Shown here piece by piece: positions 36,537 to 49,631 of a DNA stretch of 64,000 nt. This stretch comes from Nocardiopsis sp. FIRDI 009. Lineage in GTDB: Bacteria > Actinomycetota > Actinomycetes > Streptosporangiales > Streptosporangiaceae. How positions within the stretch are numbered: position 1 is the stretch's first letter; each line of letters opens with the position of its first letter. Position numbers and translations under genes: made by a program. Under the pieces are notes generated by a model. It did no database searches. It had not been told where the DNA came from and saw only the letters and a program-made list of their open reading frames with translations. The stretch spans positions 310,001-374,000 of the forward strand of contig NZ_QPNC01000008.1 in NCBI RefSeq assembly GCF_003386285.1. The letters run 5' to 3'.

Positions 36537-37199
36537 TCAGGCCGCGCGGGGGTCCTCGTCGTGGACGTCCACGGACAGGATTCGGGACAGTTCCCGACGG
36601 GTCGTGGCCGCGTCGGTGTGCAGGACCCCGGTCATACCGAGCTCCTCGGCGGTACGGACGTTGTGCGCCAGGTCGTCGATGAACACGCAGTCCTGGGGCC
36701 GCAGCCCGAGGCGTTCACAGGTGTGCAGGTAGATCCGGGGTTCGGGCTTGCGCATCCCCACCTCACCGGAGATGACGACCTCGTCGAAGGTGGAGTCGAA
36801 GTGCTCGCGGGGGTAGCCGTTGCCCCAGGAGTTGGACAGCAGCGCGGTGCCCACGCCGGAGCGGCGGACGGCGCGCAGCGTCTCGTACATCTCGTGCACC
36901 GGGTGGAAGCGGGAGAACATCCGGTGGATGAGGCCCTCGGCCGCCACCGGGCCGCCGTCGGTGAGCCTGAGGAGGGCGGCCAGGTCGCGCTCGAAGCGGG
37001 CGGTGTCGATCTCACCGCGCTCCAACGCGTGGACCGGGTTGTTCCCGTCCAGGCTGCCGTCGAAGTAGGGTCGCATGACCCGCTGGTAGTGGGCGTGGTC
37101 GATGCGCTCGTCGCGCAGCCAGGCGCTGATCGAGTCGAACAGTGGCGTGGTGAGCACTCCGGCCCAGTCCGAGATGACGCCTCGGCGGGTGCCGTCCAT
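36537..37199 (-). CDS. HAD-IA family hydrolase
   Basis: 220-aa haloacid-dehalogenase-like protein. Motif I is VISDWAGVLT: the nucleophilic Asp is present, but the usual second Asp is Gly, as in the D-x-GGVLT subfamily (Acad10/EPHX2 N-terminal type). Motif II is ALLSNSWGN, motif III the Lys in GMRKPEPRIY, and motif IV VFIDDLAHNV. ATG at 37199 has GGAGGGG upstream. Substrate is unknown. It is separate from the catalytically degenerate HAD protein at 33 kb. Confidence 0.85.
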   Translation of the reverse strand: MDGTRRGVISDWAGVLTTPLFDSISAWLRDERIDHAHYQRVMRPYFDGSLDGNNPVHALERGEIDTARFERDLAALLRLTDGGPVAAEGLIHRMFSRFHPVHEMYETLRAVRRSGVGTALLSNSWGNGYPREHFDSTFDEVVISGEVGMRKPEPRIYLHTCERLGLRPQDCVFIDDLAHNVRTAEELGMTGVLHTDAATTRRELSRILSVDVHDEDPRAA

Positions 37200-37335
37200 C
37201 CGATCCCCTCCATCCGTGTCGCGGATCCGGCCCGACCGGTCCTCGGAGGGGGCCCGAGTGTCCGGGCGGGGAACGGTTCTTCCCGTTCCGGACACGTTTC
37301 AACCACTTCCGACGATCGGGAGGGGCGCGGAGGGG

Positions 37336-39021
<1,686 letters not shown>

Positions 39022-39077
39022 GGCGGGTCTCGATCTTCGGCGGAAGGTGGGTTCGCCGGAGACTACCGCTTCGACGG

Positions 39078-39124
39078 GCGCGGGCGGATCCGGCCCCGCC
39101 GAACGGGGCCGGATCCGCCCGCGC
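39078..39124. terminator. Perfect 21-bp hairpin between EIIA gene and nagZ-like gene
   Basis: Arms 39078-39098 and 39104-39124 are exact complements around the loop CCGAA. It lies 10 bases past the EIIA stop and is a strong factor-independent terminator candidate without a U-run. Confidence 0.75.
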
Positions 39125-39134
39125 ACCTGGGGCC

Positions 39135-39614
39135 TCACCCCCAGGTGAAGAGCGGGGCGCCGTGGTCCACCGCGCCGTCGGCGGACCCGGTGAGCGCGTC
39201 GGCGGTGGCGTCCAGGGCGACCACGGGCACCACCGGGGACTTGCCCAGCGCCGCGACCCGGCCCGGGGACCACCGCACCACCGGGGTGCCCGCGGCCACC
39301 TCGTCACCCTGCTCGACGAGGAGGGAGAACCCCTCCCCGGCCAGGTCGACGGTGTCGATGCCCAGGTGCACCAGGACCCCGCGGGTCTGGTCCGCCGACA
39401 TCACGACGAACGCGTGGGGGTGGAGCTTGGCCACCGTCCCGGCGATGGGCGAGCGCACCTCCTGGGGGTCGTCCGCGCCGTCCGTGGCGGGGTCGGGATG
39501 CACGGCCACGCCGGGGCCGACCATGCTCTGGGAGAAGACCGGGTCGGGCACCGTGTCGAGGGGGCGCGCCGTGCCCGGCAGGGGGGCCAGGACGTGGAGT
39601 GCGTGGTCCGGCAT
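39135..39614 (-). CDS. PTS glucose/GlcNAc-type EIIA
   Basis: 159-aa phosphotransferase component. The phosphorylated His83 is in GVLVHLGIDTV and the partner His67 in KLHPHAFVVM, both in the usual Crr positions. An N-terminal extension of about 20 residues precedes the SPIAGTV motif. It should relay phosphate from HPr to the EIIB encoded just upstream. HPr and EI are not in the window. ATG at 39614 follows the EIIB stop by 29 bases. Confidence 0.92.
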   Translation of the reverse strand: MPDHALHVLAPLPGTARPLDTVPDPVFSQSMVGPGVAVHPDPATDGADDPQEVRSPIAGTVAKLHPHAFVVMSADQTRGVLVHLGIDTVDLAGEGFSLLVEQGDEVAAGTPVVRWSPGRVAALGKSPVVPVVALDATADALTGSADGAVDHGAPLFTWG

Positions 39615-39643
39615 GTGGGGGGAACCTTCCTCGTGGGCGGTGG

Positions 39644-39880
39644 TCAGTCGAGCAGGTCCTGGATGTCGTCGGTGAGGGTGTCGGCCTCGGGCCCCACGAC
39701 CACCTGGACGACGGTGCCCGAGCTCATGACCCCGTGGGCGCCCGCGGCCTTCAGCGCGGCCTCGTTCACCAGGGCTGGGTCCCTGACCTCGGTGCGCAAC
39801 CGGGTGATGCAGGCCTCGATGTCCTCGATGTTGTCCGCGCCGCCGAGCCCGGCCACGATCGCGGTCGCCTTGTCCGCCAT
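39644..39880 (-). CDS. PTS EIIB (glucose family)
   Basis: 78-aa stand-alone EIIB domain. The phosphorylated Cys24 lies in NIEDIEACITRLRTEV, the glucose-family signature. It would pass phosphate from EIIA to sugar during transport through the EIIC encoded divergently. The separate single-domain arrangement matches the NagF/NagE2/Crr split of Streptomyces GlcNAc systems. ATG at 39880. Confidence 0.92.
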   Translation of the reverse strand: MADKATAIVAGLGGADNIEDIEACITRLRTEVRDPALVNEAALKAAGAHGVMSSGTVVQVVVGPEADTLTDDIQDLLD

Positions 39881-40010
39881 GAATCCTCCGTAACGTGTGT
39901 GCCCGCGGGGTCCCGTTGCCCTTGACGGGTTGACGCGAGCTTAGAGCGCCGGGCTCCCCCGCACCAGGGTTTCGGGGAAGGCGGTCTGGACCGGCGGGCG
40001 CGGATCGGGG

Positions 40011-41054
40011 TCAGGAGGTCTGGGTGACCTTGTTCAGGCCGCGCGGGACGTCGGGGTTGTAGCCCAGACGGCGGGCGAGGCGCTCGGTGAGCAGCTGCGC
40101 CGGGACGATGAGGTTCATCGGGGCGACCCACTCGGGCACGTCCGGGACGGGGACGGACAGGTCGCTGGCCGACGCGAGGGCGTCACCGCCGCCGAAGCCG
40201 AAGACCGGCGCTCCCGCGGAGCGGACGCGGTCGGCCAGGGCGACCGTGCCCTGGAGGGTGGGGCCGGAGGGGGCGGCGACCAGCAGCGCGGGGGTGCGCG
40301 GGTCGACGACGGCGATGGGGCCGTGCTGAAGATCGGCGTAGGACAGGCCCATGGCGTGCAGGTAGCAGGCCTCCTTGAGCTTGAGCGCGGCCTCCAGCGC
40401 GGTGGAGAAGGCCATGCCGCGGCCGGAGATGACGGCGCCCTGGACGGCGACCATGCGCTCGACGATCTCCTCCAGCGCGTCGGTGGGCGCGGCGAGGGTC
40501 TCCTCGATGCCGTCGGAGACGCGCTCCAGGTCACCCGCGTCCAGGTTGGCTCCCAGCCCCAGGGCGAGGACGGCGAGGGCGGCCAGCTGGGTGTTGTAGG
40601 TCTTCGTGGCGGGCACGGCGACCTCGCTGCCCGCCTGGGTGACCAGGGCGACGTCGGCCTCGGTCGCGAGCGGGGAGTCGGCCCCGTTGGTGACGCCGAC
40701 GGTCCGGGCCCCGCAGTCGGCGGCCCAGCGCATGGTGTCGACGATCTCCTCGGTCTTGCCGGACTGGGAGATGGCGACTGCGAGGACGTCGGAGAGGTCG
40801 ATCTTGGCGCCGTAGGCGGTGGCGATGGAGGGCGAGCCCAGGGTGGCCAGGCGGCCGGTGTGGGCCTGGAGCAGGTAGCTGCCGTAGACCGCGGCGTTGT
40901 CGGAGGAGCCGCGCGCGATGAAGAGCACGTGCTTGGTGGAGCGGCCCAGGGCCTCGATCTCCGGGCGCAGCGGGAGCAGCTCCGCGAACGTGCGGCGGAG
41001 GGCCTCGGGCTGTTCGGCGATCTCGGAGCGCATGACGCTCGTCGTGGTGGTCAT
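40011..41054 (-). CDS. SIS-domain glucosamine-6-phosphate deaminase (NagB-II-like)
   Basis: 347 aa with two SIS domains, like the isomerase half of GlmS but without its glutaminase domain. Motifs are IARGSSDNAAVYGSYLLQ, ISQSGKTEEIVDTMRWA, TKTYNTQLAALAV and the C-terminal ALKLKEACYLHAMGLSYADL. In this context it would convert glucosamine-6-phosphate to fructose-6-phosphate and ammonia. It is first of the minus-strand amino-sugar genes and is divergent from the GntR regulator across the palindromic operator. AgaS-type isomerase activity is an alternative. Confidence 0.87.
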   Translation of the reverse strand: MTTTTSVMRSEIAEQPEALRRTFAELLPLRPEIEALGRSTKHVLFIARGSSDNAAVYGSYLLQAHTGRLATLGSPSIATAYGAKIDLSDVLAVAISQSGKTEEIVDTMRWAADCGARTVGVTNGADSPLATEADVALVTQAGSEVAVPATKTYNTQLAALAVLALGLGANLDAGDLERVSDGIEETLAAPTDALEEIVERMVAVQGAVISGRGMAFSTALEAALKLKEACYLHAMGLSYADLQHGPIAVVDPRTPALLVAAPSGPTLQGTVALADRVRSAGAPVFGFGGGDALASASDLSVPVPDVPEWVAPMNLIVPAQLLTERLARRLGYNPDVPRGLNKVTQTS

Positions 41055-41097
41055 CAGGAACCTTCCCTGGGGTGCGGGGCGCCGTGCGCGGAATGTA

Positions 41098-41126
41098 TTG
41101 ACACGCGCGCGGAGCTGTGGTCTAGT
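41098..41126 (+). promoter_or_regulatory. Candidate promoter of the GntR regulator gene
   Basis: TTGACA (41098-41103) is followed after 17 bases by TCTAGT (41121-41126). The -10 falls inside the palindromic operator, so a bound repressor would block it. On the opposite strand TATAGT in the same palindrome could serve the SIS gene. Confidence 0.5.
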
Positions 41127-41139
41127 CCGGACTATACCA
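41118..41139. promoter_or_regulatory. DasR-like (GntR/HutC) operator
   Basis: TGGTCTAGTCC and GGACTATACCA form a 22-bp palindrome with one mismatch, centred between the divergent SIS and gntR genes. Each arm resembles a DasR site (consensus half TGGTCTA), so two overlapping sites may be present. It overlaps the putative promoters in both directions. Confidence 0.7.
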
Positions 41140-41254
41140 GTCTTGTCCCGATTCTCCCGGGGACGGGTCGGTCACACCGACCGGGGTGCCCGGGGGTGTC
41201 TCGCGCTAGGGTCGTACGCCGACCTCACCCGCCGAACGAGAAGGCCGTCCGCCC

Positions 41255-41992
41255 ATGTCGATCGACCCCAGCAACCCGCTCCCCAAGTACAGCCAGCTCC
41301 GTGACCTGCTCCTGGACTGGATCACGGAGTCCGGTCTGGGTGTGGACGACATGATCCCGTCCGAGCGCGAACTGAGCGCCACCTACCAGCTCTCGCGCAT
41401 GACCGTGCGCCAGACCATCGACCTGCTCGTGTCCGAGGGCCGCCTGTACCGGGTCCCGGGCAAGGGCACCTTCATCGCCCGACCCAAGATCGAGATGTCC
41501 CTGGTCCTGGCCTCCTTCAGCGAGGACATGCGCGCCCGGGGGTACGAGCCCGGCGCCCGGGAGCTGATCCGCCAGGTCATCCCGGCCAGCGGCCACACCG
41601 CGCGCATGCTCGACATCGCGCCCGGCACCCTGGTCCACCACATCGAGCGGATGCGCACCGCCGACGACGAGCCCATGGCGGTCGAGCGCTCCAACATCCC
41701 GGCGGCGATGGTGCCGGGGCTGGAGGACTTCGACCTGGCCGAACGCTCCCTGTACGAGGTGCTGGAGAACGAGTACGACATCCTCCTGGACTCCGGCGAG
41801 CAGACGATCGAGGCGGGAATCTGCGACTCCGCGGACTCCCGGCTGCTCGGTCTGCCCGCCGGCAGCCCGGTGCTGGTCATGCAGCGCCGGAGCTTCGCCA
41901 AGGGACAGTGCGTGGAGTTGGCGCTGTCCACCTACCGCGCCGACCGCTACCAGCTGCACTCGCGGCTGGACCCCCGTCGGCACGGCGACTGA
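41255..41992 (+). CDS. GntR/HutC-family regulator, DasR-like
   Basis: 245-aa transcription factor with an N-terminal winged helix (PLPKYSQLRDLLLDWI, MIPSERELSATYQLSRMTVR) and a C-terminal UTRA ligand domain (FSEDMRARGYEPGARELIRQ, HHIERMRTADDEPMAVERSN). In Streptomyces DasR senses glucosamine-6-phosphate and controls GlcNAc uptake and development. The gene sits between the PTS halves with a matching palindrome upstream, supporting local control and autoregulation. EIIC follows 80 bases downstream. Confidence 0.88.
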   Translation: MSIDPSNPLPKYSQLRDLLLDWITESGLGVDDMIPSERELSATYQLSRMTVRQTIDLLVSEGRLYRVPGKGTFIARPKIEMSLVLASFSEDMRARGYEPGARELIRQVIPASGHTARMLDIAPGTLVHHIERMRTADDEPMAVERSNIPAAMVPGLEDFDLAERSLYEVLENEYDILLDSGEQTIEAGICDSADSRLLGLPAGSPVLVMQRRSFAKGQCVELALSTYRADRYQLHSRLDPRRHGD

Positions 41993-42073
41993 GCCGGAGG
42001 TGTGCGGTGGCCGGATGTCCGCCGCGCGCCCCCACCATCGCGCCCGCGAGGCGCAGTCCGAGAAAGGCCCCCC

Positions 42074-43450
42074 ATGAGTCCGGACCAATCCCCCGCCGCA
42101 TCCGAACGCGCGACGGCCAAACGGTCGTCCACCTCCCTGGCGGTGCTGCAACGCCTGGGCCGCAGCATGATGATGCCCATCGCGGTCCTGCCCGCCGCCG
42201 CCCTCCTCCTGCGTCTGGGGCAACCCGACCTCCTGGGCGCCGAGGGCGTCGCCAGCTGGCCCGGAATGAGCTGGATGGAGACGGTCGCCGGTGTCGTCGG
42301 ACAGGCGGGCAACGCCCTGTTCGAGGCGATGCCGCTGCTGTTCGCGGTCGGTGTGGCGATCGGGTTCGCCAAGCGCGCGGACGGCTCGACCGCGCTGGCC
42401 GCCCTGGTCGGCTACCTGGTGTTCGACCGCGTCACCAAACTCCTCTTCTTCGAGCGGGGCGGTGAGATCGGTGAGCGGGTCACGCTCGTCGTGGACTCCG
42501 GTTCCATCGTCAACTGGGGGGTGAAGAACCCCAGCGACGTCCTCGGCGGGATCGTCATCGGCATCGTCACGGCGTTGCTCTGGCAGCGCTACCACCGGAT
42601 CAAACTGCCCACGTGGCTGGGCTTCTTCGGCGGTCGCCGCTTCGTGCCGATCCTCATGGCGGCCGTCGCCACCCTGATCGCCGTGTTCTTCGGACTCGTC
42701 TGGCCGACGGTCGGCGGATGGATCAACGACCTGGGGGCGTGGATCATCGGCGCGGGGTCGGTCGGCGCCGGTATCTACGGCGTGATCAACCGCCTGCTGC
42801 TGCCCCTGGGCCTGCACCACATCGTCAACTCGATCGTGTGGTTCGTGTTCGGCGAGTACACCGACCCGGAGACGGGCACCGTGTACCTGGGCGAGATCAA
42901 CCGCTACCTGGCGGGCGACCCGACCGCGGGCGGCTTCCTGTCGGGCTTCTTCCCCGTCCTGATGTTCGGCCTGCCCGGCGCGGCCCTGGCGATCTGGCGC
43001 TGCGCCCACCCGTCCCAGCGCGCGAACATCGGCAGTCTCATGGTCGCCGCCGCGCTGACCGCGTTCGTCACGGGCATCACCGAGCCGATCGAGTACGCGT
43101 TCATCTTCGCCGCCCCGGTGCTGTTCGCGGTGCACATCGTGTTGACCGGTGTCGCGATGGCCGTGCTCAACGCGATCGACGCCCACCTGGGCTTCGGCTT
43201 CTCGGCGGGGGCGATCGACCTGCTCATCAACGCGACGAAGTCGAACACGACGGGGCTCGTGTGGATCCTGGCGATGGGCGTCGCCTACTTCTTCCTGTAC
43301 TACTTCGTGTTCATGTTCCTCATCAGGAAGATGAACCTGCCCACGCCGGGCCGTGAGCCCGCCGAGGACGACGGAACGGCCGCGGGCGCCTCCGGGAGCG
43401 GTGGGACCGACGGAGGCGATCCGGCGAGGGGCGGTGACCGCACCGGCTGA
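42074..43450 (+). CDS. PTS EIIC transporter, GlcNAc/glucose family
   Basis: 458-aa membrane channel of the glucose superfamily PTS. Typical segments are LGRSMMMPIAVLPAAALLLR, GLHHIVNSIVWFVFGEY, GFFPVLMFGLPGAALA, and the sugar-binding VTGITEPIEYAFIFAAP. It ends in a Gly-rich tail and has no fused EIIA or EIIB, which are encoded on the other strand. ATG at 42074 has GAGAAAGG upstream. Likely transports GlcNAc or a related amino sugar with concomitant phosphorylation; the specificity is inferred from neighbours. Confidence 0.92.
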   Translation: MSPDQSPAASERATAKRSSTSLAVLQRLGRSMMMPIAVLPAAALLLRLGQPDLLGAEGVASWPGMSWMETVAGVVGQAGNALFEAMPLLFAVGVAIGFAKRADGSTALAALVGYLVFDRVTKLLFFERGGEIGERVTLVVDSGSIVNWGVKNPSDVLGGIVIGIVTALLWQRYHRIKLPTWLGFFGGRRFVPILMAAVATLIAVFFGLVWPTVGGWINDLGAWIIGAGSVGAGIYGVINRLLLPLGLHHIVNSIVWFVFGEYTDPETGTVYLGEINRYLAGDPTAGGFLSGFFPVLMFGLPGAALAIWRCAHPSQRANIGSLMVAAALTAFVTGITEPIEYAFIFAAPVLFAVHIVLTGVAMAVLNAIDAHLGFGFSAGAIDLLINATKSNTTGLVWILAMGVAYFFLYYFVFMFLIRKMNLPTPGREPAEDDGTAAGASGSGGTDGGDPARGGDRTG

Positions 43451-43557
43451 GCCGTCCGCGACGGGGAACGGCGGTGAGGAATGCGGCGGAGCCGGGTCGC
43501 CTCACCACCGTTCGCTCCGAATGAGGGGAAAGACGAACCCTCGCGAAAGGCGGAGCG

Positions 43558-44157
43558 ATGAACCTGCGGACTCCGAAGGCGGCGCGGTGGCGCCGCCCCC
43601 TGGTGCTGTGGCCGGTGGCCGGTCTCGTCCTGGTCCTGGTGGCCGTGGGGCTGTGGGCCTTCCAGCCCTGGCGGCTGTTCACCACCCGCACGGTCGAGGA
43701 GGCGCCACCGGTCGCGGCCTCGGCCCCGACCGCCCCTGACGAGGAGAGCCGGGGGGACGGCGGAAGCGGGGACGAGGCCGGCGCGGCGGACGGCGGGCAG
43801 GCCGCGGACGCCGGGCCGGTGGTCCTGGCCGAGGGTGAGTTCGTCAGCCAGGAGCACGACACCTCCGGCACGGTCACCGTCCTGGAGCTGGCCGACGGAT
43901 CACGGCACGTCCGCCTGACGGATCTGGCCACCAGTGACGGCCCCGACCTGCACGTCTGGATCACCGACCAGGAGGCGGGCGGCGACTGGTTCAAGTACCG
44001 CGACGGCCGCCACGTCGCCCTCGGCGAGCTGAAGGGGACCCACGGGTCGGCCAACTACGCGATCCCGGCCGACGCCGACCTCTCCGGTATGACGAGCGTG
44101 GTCATCTGGTGTGACCGCTTCTCCGTCGCCTTCGGCTCGGCCCCGGTCGAACTGTAG
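43558..44157 (+). CDS. Membrane-anchored DM13-domain protein
   Basis: 199-aa protein with one N-terminal transmembrane helix (WPVAGLVLVLVAVGLWAF), a disordered acidic linker (about 48-90) and a C-terminal DM13 domain outside the membrane. The DM13 region has VVLAEGEFVSQEHDTSGTVT, DLHVWITD and the conserved Cys in SVVIWCDRFSVAFG, proposed in the family to take part in redox or electron transfer. ATG at 43558 has GGCGGAG upstream. It is a single-gene unit ending at a strong shared terminator. Confidence 0.87.
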   Translation: MNLRTPKAARWRRPLVLWPVAGLVLVLVAVGLWAFQPWRLFTTRTVEEAPPVAASAPTAPDEESRGDGGSGDEAGAADGGQAADAGPVVLAEGEFVSQEHDTSGTVTVLELADGSRHVRLTDLATSDGPDLHVWITDQEAGGDWFKYRDGRHVALGELKGTHGSANYAIPADADLSGMTSVVIWCDRFSVAFGSAPVEL

Positions 44158-44179
44158 ACGACCGGACCCCCGAACGTCA

Positions 44180-44220
44180 GAACGCGTGTGGGCGCGACCT
44201 GGTCGCGCCCACACGCGTTC
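44180..44220. terminator. Bidirectional terminator between DM13 gene and secA
   Basis: A 19-bp perfect stem (44180-44198 with 44202-44220) and 3-base loop lies between the convergent genes, 22 bases from each stop. Confidence 0.8.
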
Positions 44221-44241
44221 GGCGGCTACCTACCGGCGTGT

Positions 44242-47085
<2,844 letters not shown>

Positions 47086-47470
47086 TTCCTATGCGCTCCT
47101 CGCAGATCGCGGTTGGCTCCACACGTGTGGAGAGTCAGACCTGGGCCCGCGGACCGCTGCCGCGCGACCGCAGTGGACGCCGGAGGTTCCTGGGCCCTCG
47201 GAGCTCCATCCTAGAGGACCGCGGCCGCGAGGCCCGCACCCTCGAAGCGGCTACACTCCGCCCATACCCGAACACCAACCGAAACCGGTCCGGTACGTCC
47301 TTTTTCCTTCCCTCCTACGAACGTGTGTAACGGGTTCTGATGTTCCCCGGCTTTTCGTGGTGTTTGCGCAGCTCCTGGCACGGCAGTGGGTAATGGATCC
47401 ATATGAGGTCGCGCTGACGGTCGGCTCCCGCGGCGCCGTTGGGCGCGACACGTGCCGGAAGGGGTTGGCG
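47086..47470. other. Divergent intergenic region (secA / small membrane protein)
   Basis: 385 bases with no recognised gene. It must hold promoters for secA (minus) and the 167-aa gene (plus). A pyrimidine-rich run CCTTTTTCCTTCCCTCCTA lies at 47300-47318, which on the minus strand is a purine run TAGGAGGGAAGGAAAAAGG resembling a ribosome site without a following gene. Confidence 0.4.
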
Positions 47471-47974
47471 ATGCGAGAGAGCCGAAGGAAGACGGAGACG
47501 GAGACGGAGACCGTCGAGGGCGCCCCGGCCCCGCGCACCCCGTTCGAGTTCATCGAGCGTGCGCTGTGGCAGCCGGGCGCACGAACGCCGGGGCCCTCCC
47601 TGGACTCCGACCCGGGCACGCGGTGGGAGCGCCACCGGCCCAGTGACGAGGAGGGGTTCGGACACATCCGGGGGTTCCAGAGGCAGGGGGGCAACCTCGC
47701 GCCGACCCCCCGCCACCGGGGGAGCGCGGCCTCGTGGGTCGCGGTCGGCCTGGCGTCCGTCGGCTTCGCCCTGGGCGGGCTCGCCGTGGTGCTCGGCGGG
47801 ACGACGTGGCTCCTGGTCGTGGGCGGTCTGTTGATGGTGGCCGCCGTGGTGGTGGCCGTCGCGTGCGACATCCTGTCCGACGTGGTGCTCGACCCGCCAA
47901 GGTACGAGTCGGAGGAGCCGCACACCACTCCGCTGCACCAGATCAAGCGCGAGCAGGCCCGTCGGGGCGACTGA
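47471..47974 (+). CDS. Small two-helix membrane protein, unknown function
   Basis: 167 aa: a charged, disordered N-terminal half (MRESRRKTETETETVEG...), the motif PRHRGSAASWVAVGLASVGF leading into two adjacent transmembrane helices, and a cytoplasmic tail with HTTPLHQIKREQARRG. The His-x2-Ser-x-Ala-x-Trp segment before the helices recalls the small actinobacterial HGxxPAAW membrane proteins, but the match is partial. ATG at 47471 has GGAAGGGG upstream. Confidence 0.65.
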   Translation: MRESRRKTETETETVEGAPAPRTPFEFIERALWQPGARTPGPSLDSDPGTRWERHRPSDEEGFGHIRGFQRQGGNLAPTPRHRGSAASWVAVGLASVGFALGGLAVVLGGTTWLLVVGGLLMVAAVVVAVACDILSDVVLDPPRYESEEPHTTPLHQIKREQARRGD

Positions 47975-48058
47975 TCCGCGCGGCGTCGGGCCGTGCGGGC
48001 CGCGCACGGCCCGACGCGCGTCCGGGGCACGGCACCGGAGGCGGAGGGGAACGACGAA

Positions 48059-48085
48059 GACCCGCCCCGAGCCTCGGGGCGGGTC
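48059..48085. terminator. Bidirectional terminator before hpf 3' end
   Basis: GACCCGCCCCG and CGGGGCGGGTC form an 11-bp perfect stem with loop AGCCT between the convergent 167-aa gene and hpf. Confidence 0.7.
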
Positions 48086-48176
48086 CTCACGGGGTCCGCG
48101 GGTCGGTCCTCCGCCTGAGGTGGACCGGCCCCTGGAGAGCGGCCCGTCCGCGGACGGGCGGAACGGGACGACCCCC

Positions 48177-48848
48177 TCAGTCCACGAGCCGGAGGACTCC
48201 GTAGTTGAAGCCCTTGCGGCGGTAGACGACGCTCGGCGCGTCCTTCACCTCGTCGTGGAAGAGGAAGAAGTCGTGGCCGACGAGTTCCATTTCCATCAGC
48301 GCCTGGTCGATGCTCATCGGCTTGGCCCGGTGGAACTTCTCCCGCACGATGACGGGGGCGTCCCCCTGGGTGTCGAGTTCGACGAACTCGTCGGTGAACC
48401 GGTCGTTGACCGTGGCCCCGTCGATCTCCTCCTCACCGCTGCGCTGGGCGGGGGGCGCCTGTTCCGCGGTGGTGGTCTCGGTGACCAGGTCTCCGGCGAG
48501 ATCCGCCGTGGCCGCGGCGACGGAGACCGGGGTGTGGTTGCCGCGGTGGACCTTGCGGCGGTCCGCGGCCTTGCGGAGACGGGCCTCGATCTTGTCGATG
48601 GCGAGATCGAGAGCCCCGTGCCGGTCGGGGGCGGCGGCCTCGCTGCGGATGACCGGGCCGTTGGAGTGGATGGTCAGTTCAACCCGCTCACGAACGTCCG
48701 CGAGCTTGGGGTTGCGCTCCGTGGACACCTCCACGTCGACGCTCATGCCCTTCCGCTCCCACTTGGAGAGCCGTTCGAGCTTGTCCTCGACGTGCTGTCG
48801 GAACTTCTCGCTCACACCGGTGCGTCGACCCTTGACGATGATGTCCAT
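48177..48848 (-). CDS. hpf: Ribosome hibernation promoting factor, long form
   Basis: 223-aa long-type HPF. The N-terminal domain (about 1-100, MDIIVKGRRTGVSEKFRQHV, LDLAIDKIEARLRK) binds the 30S decoding region. A variable linker (105-155) leads to the C-terminal dimerisation domain REKFHRAKPMSIDQALMEME and RKGFNYGVLRLVD, which pairs 70S ribosomes into 100S dimers in stationary phase. ATG at 48848 has GAAGGGGG upstream. It sits between secA and comF, as in other actinobacteria. Confidence 0.95.
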   Translation of the reverse strand: MDIIVKGRRTGVSEKFRQHVEDKLERLSKWERKGMSVDVEVSTERNPKLADVRERVELTIHSNGPVIRSEAAAPDRHGALDLAIDKIEARLRKAADRRKVHRGNHTPVSVAAATADLAGDLVTETTTAEQAPPAQRSGEEEIDGATVNDRFTDEFVELDTQGDAPVIVREKFHRAKPMSIDQALMEMELVGHDFFLFHDEVKDAPSVVYRRKGFNYGVLRLVD

Positions 48849-49631
48849 AGGACCCCCTTCATCGCGTGGCCGCCGTGAAGGCGACGGCCAGGCTGGCTCT
48901 GCTCCCTTCCGCCGTGGGGGGCGGAAGAGTGTCGCGCTAGCCCCCTTCCGCTGGTGGCTCCTCTCATCGGAGCCACGGCTCGGTTGGCAATGCGTATACC
49001 CACCAAAAGCACGGTCATCACGCGCACCAGGGTGCGAATAACAGAGATCTCTGGGTGGGAGGAACGGACAACCGTCGGATTCGTGGCGCATCGGCCACCG
49101 CCGAGGGGACCGACGGTCCGGAGAGGGGCGGGCGCGTGGGACACGCCCTCGGGGCACGTGGGACCGGGCCCCGGGACGACGTACTCCCGCGGGGTTCACC
49201 ACCGACGGCGAACCCCCGCGCAAGGGCATGCCACCCGTCCGGCCGACCTGGTCTTCGTCCCCACATCCGCCTGCTGAGAGTGTCGCCGCTCTTGTCCGCG
49301 ACTACTGCTCTTCTCCCTGTCATGAGGGACATCGGGACCCTCCGCGGGGCAGGGCTTACCTCTAAGGCGCACCGTGATCGGTCGACGAAAAGTCGCCTTA
49401 CGTGGGCCGTTTCGCCTGCGCCTGGCATCGGCTTGCCGGAACCGCTCCCCGGTCTCCCCAGGAGCTCGGTCATTCCGGCGCAACCACGGACCCGGACGGG
49501 TGCCATACCTGGACCGTAACCTGTCCGGGCGCGTCTGTCAGGTAGCCGGGGCCTCCCCAGGCCCGCCACGGACCCCCCAAACCCCTGCACAGACGGGCTT
49601 TTCACCCGTTCACGAGAGCTTCGTAAAACCT
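48849..49631. other. 783-bp region without a convincing gene
   Basis: Between hpf and comF no frame on either strand shows a family resemblance or a good start. The minus strand has GGGTATAC at 48993-49000 upstream of hpf, like a stress-sigma -10 (GGGTAT), but its -35 is poor. Near 49360-49405, CTAAGGCG and CGCCTTA are inverted and could fold. It may be a long leader of hpf or contain an unrecognised RNA. Confidence 0.35.
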
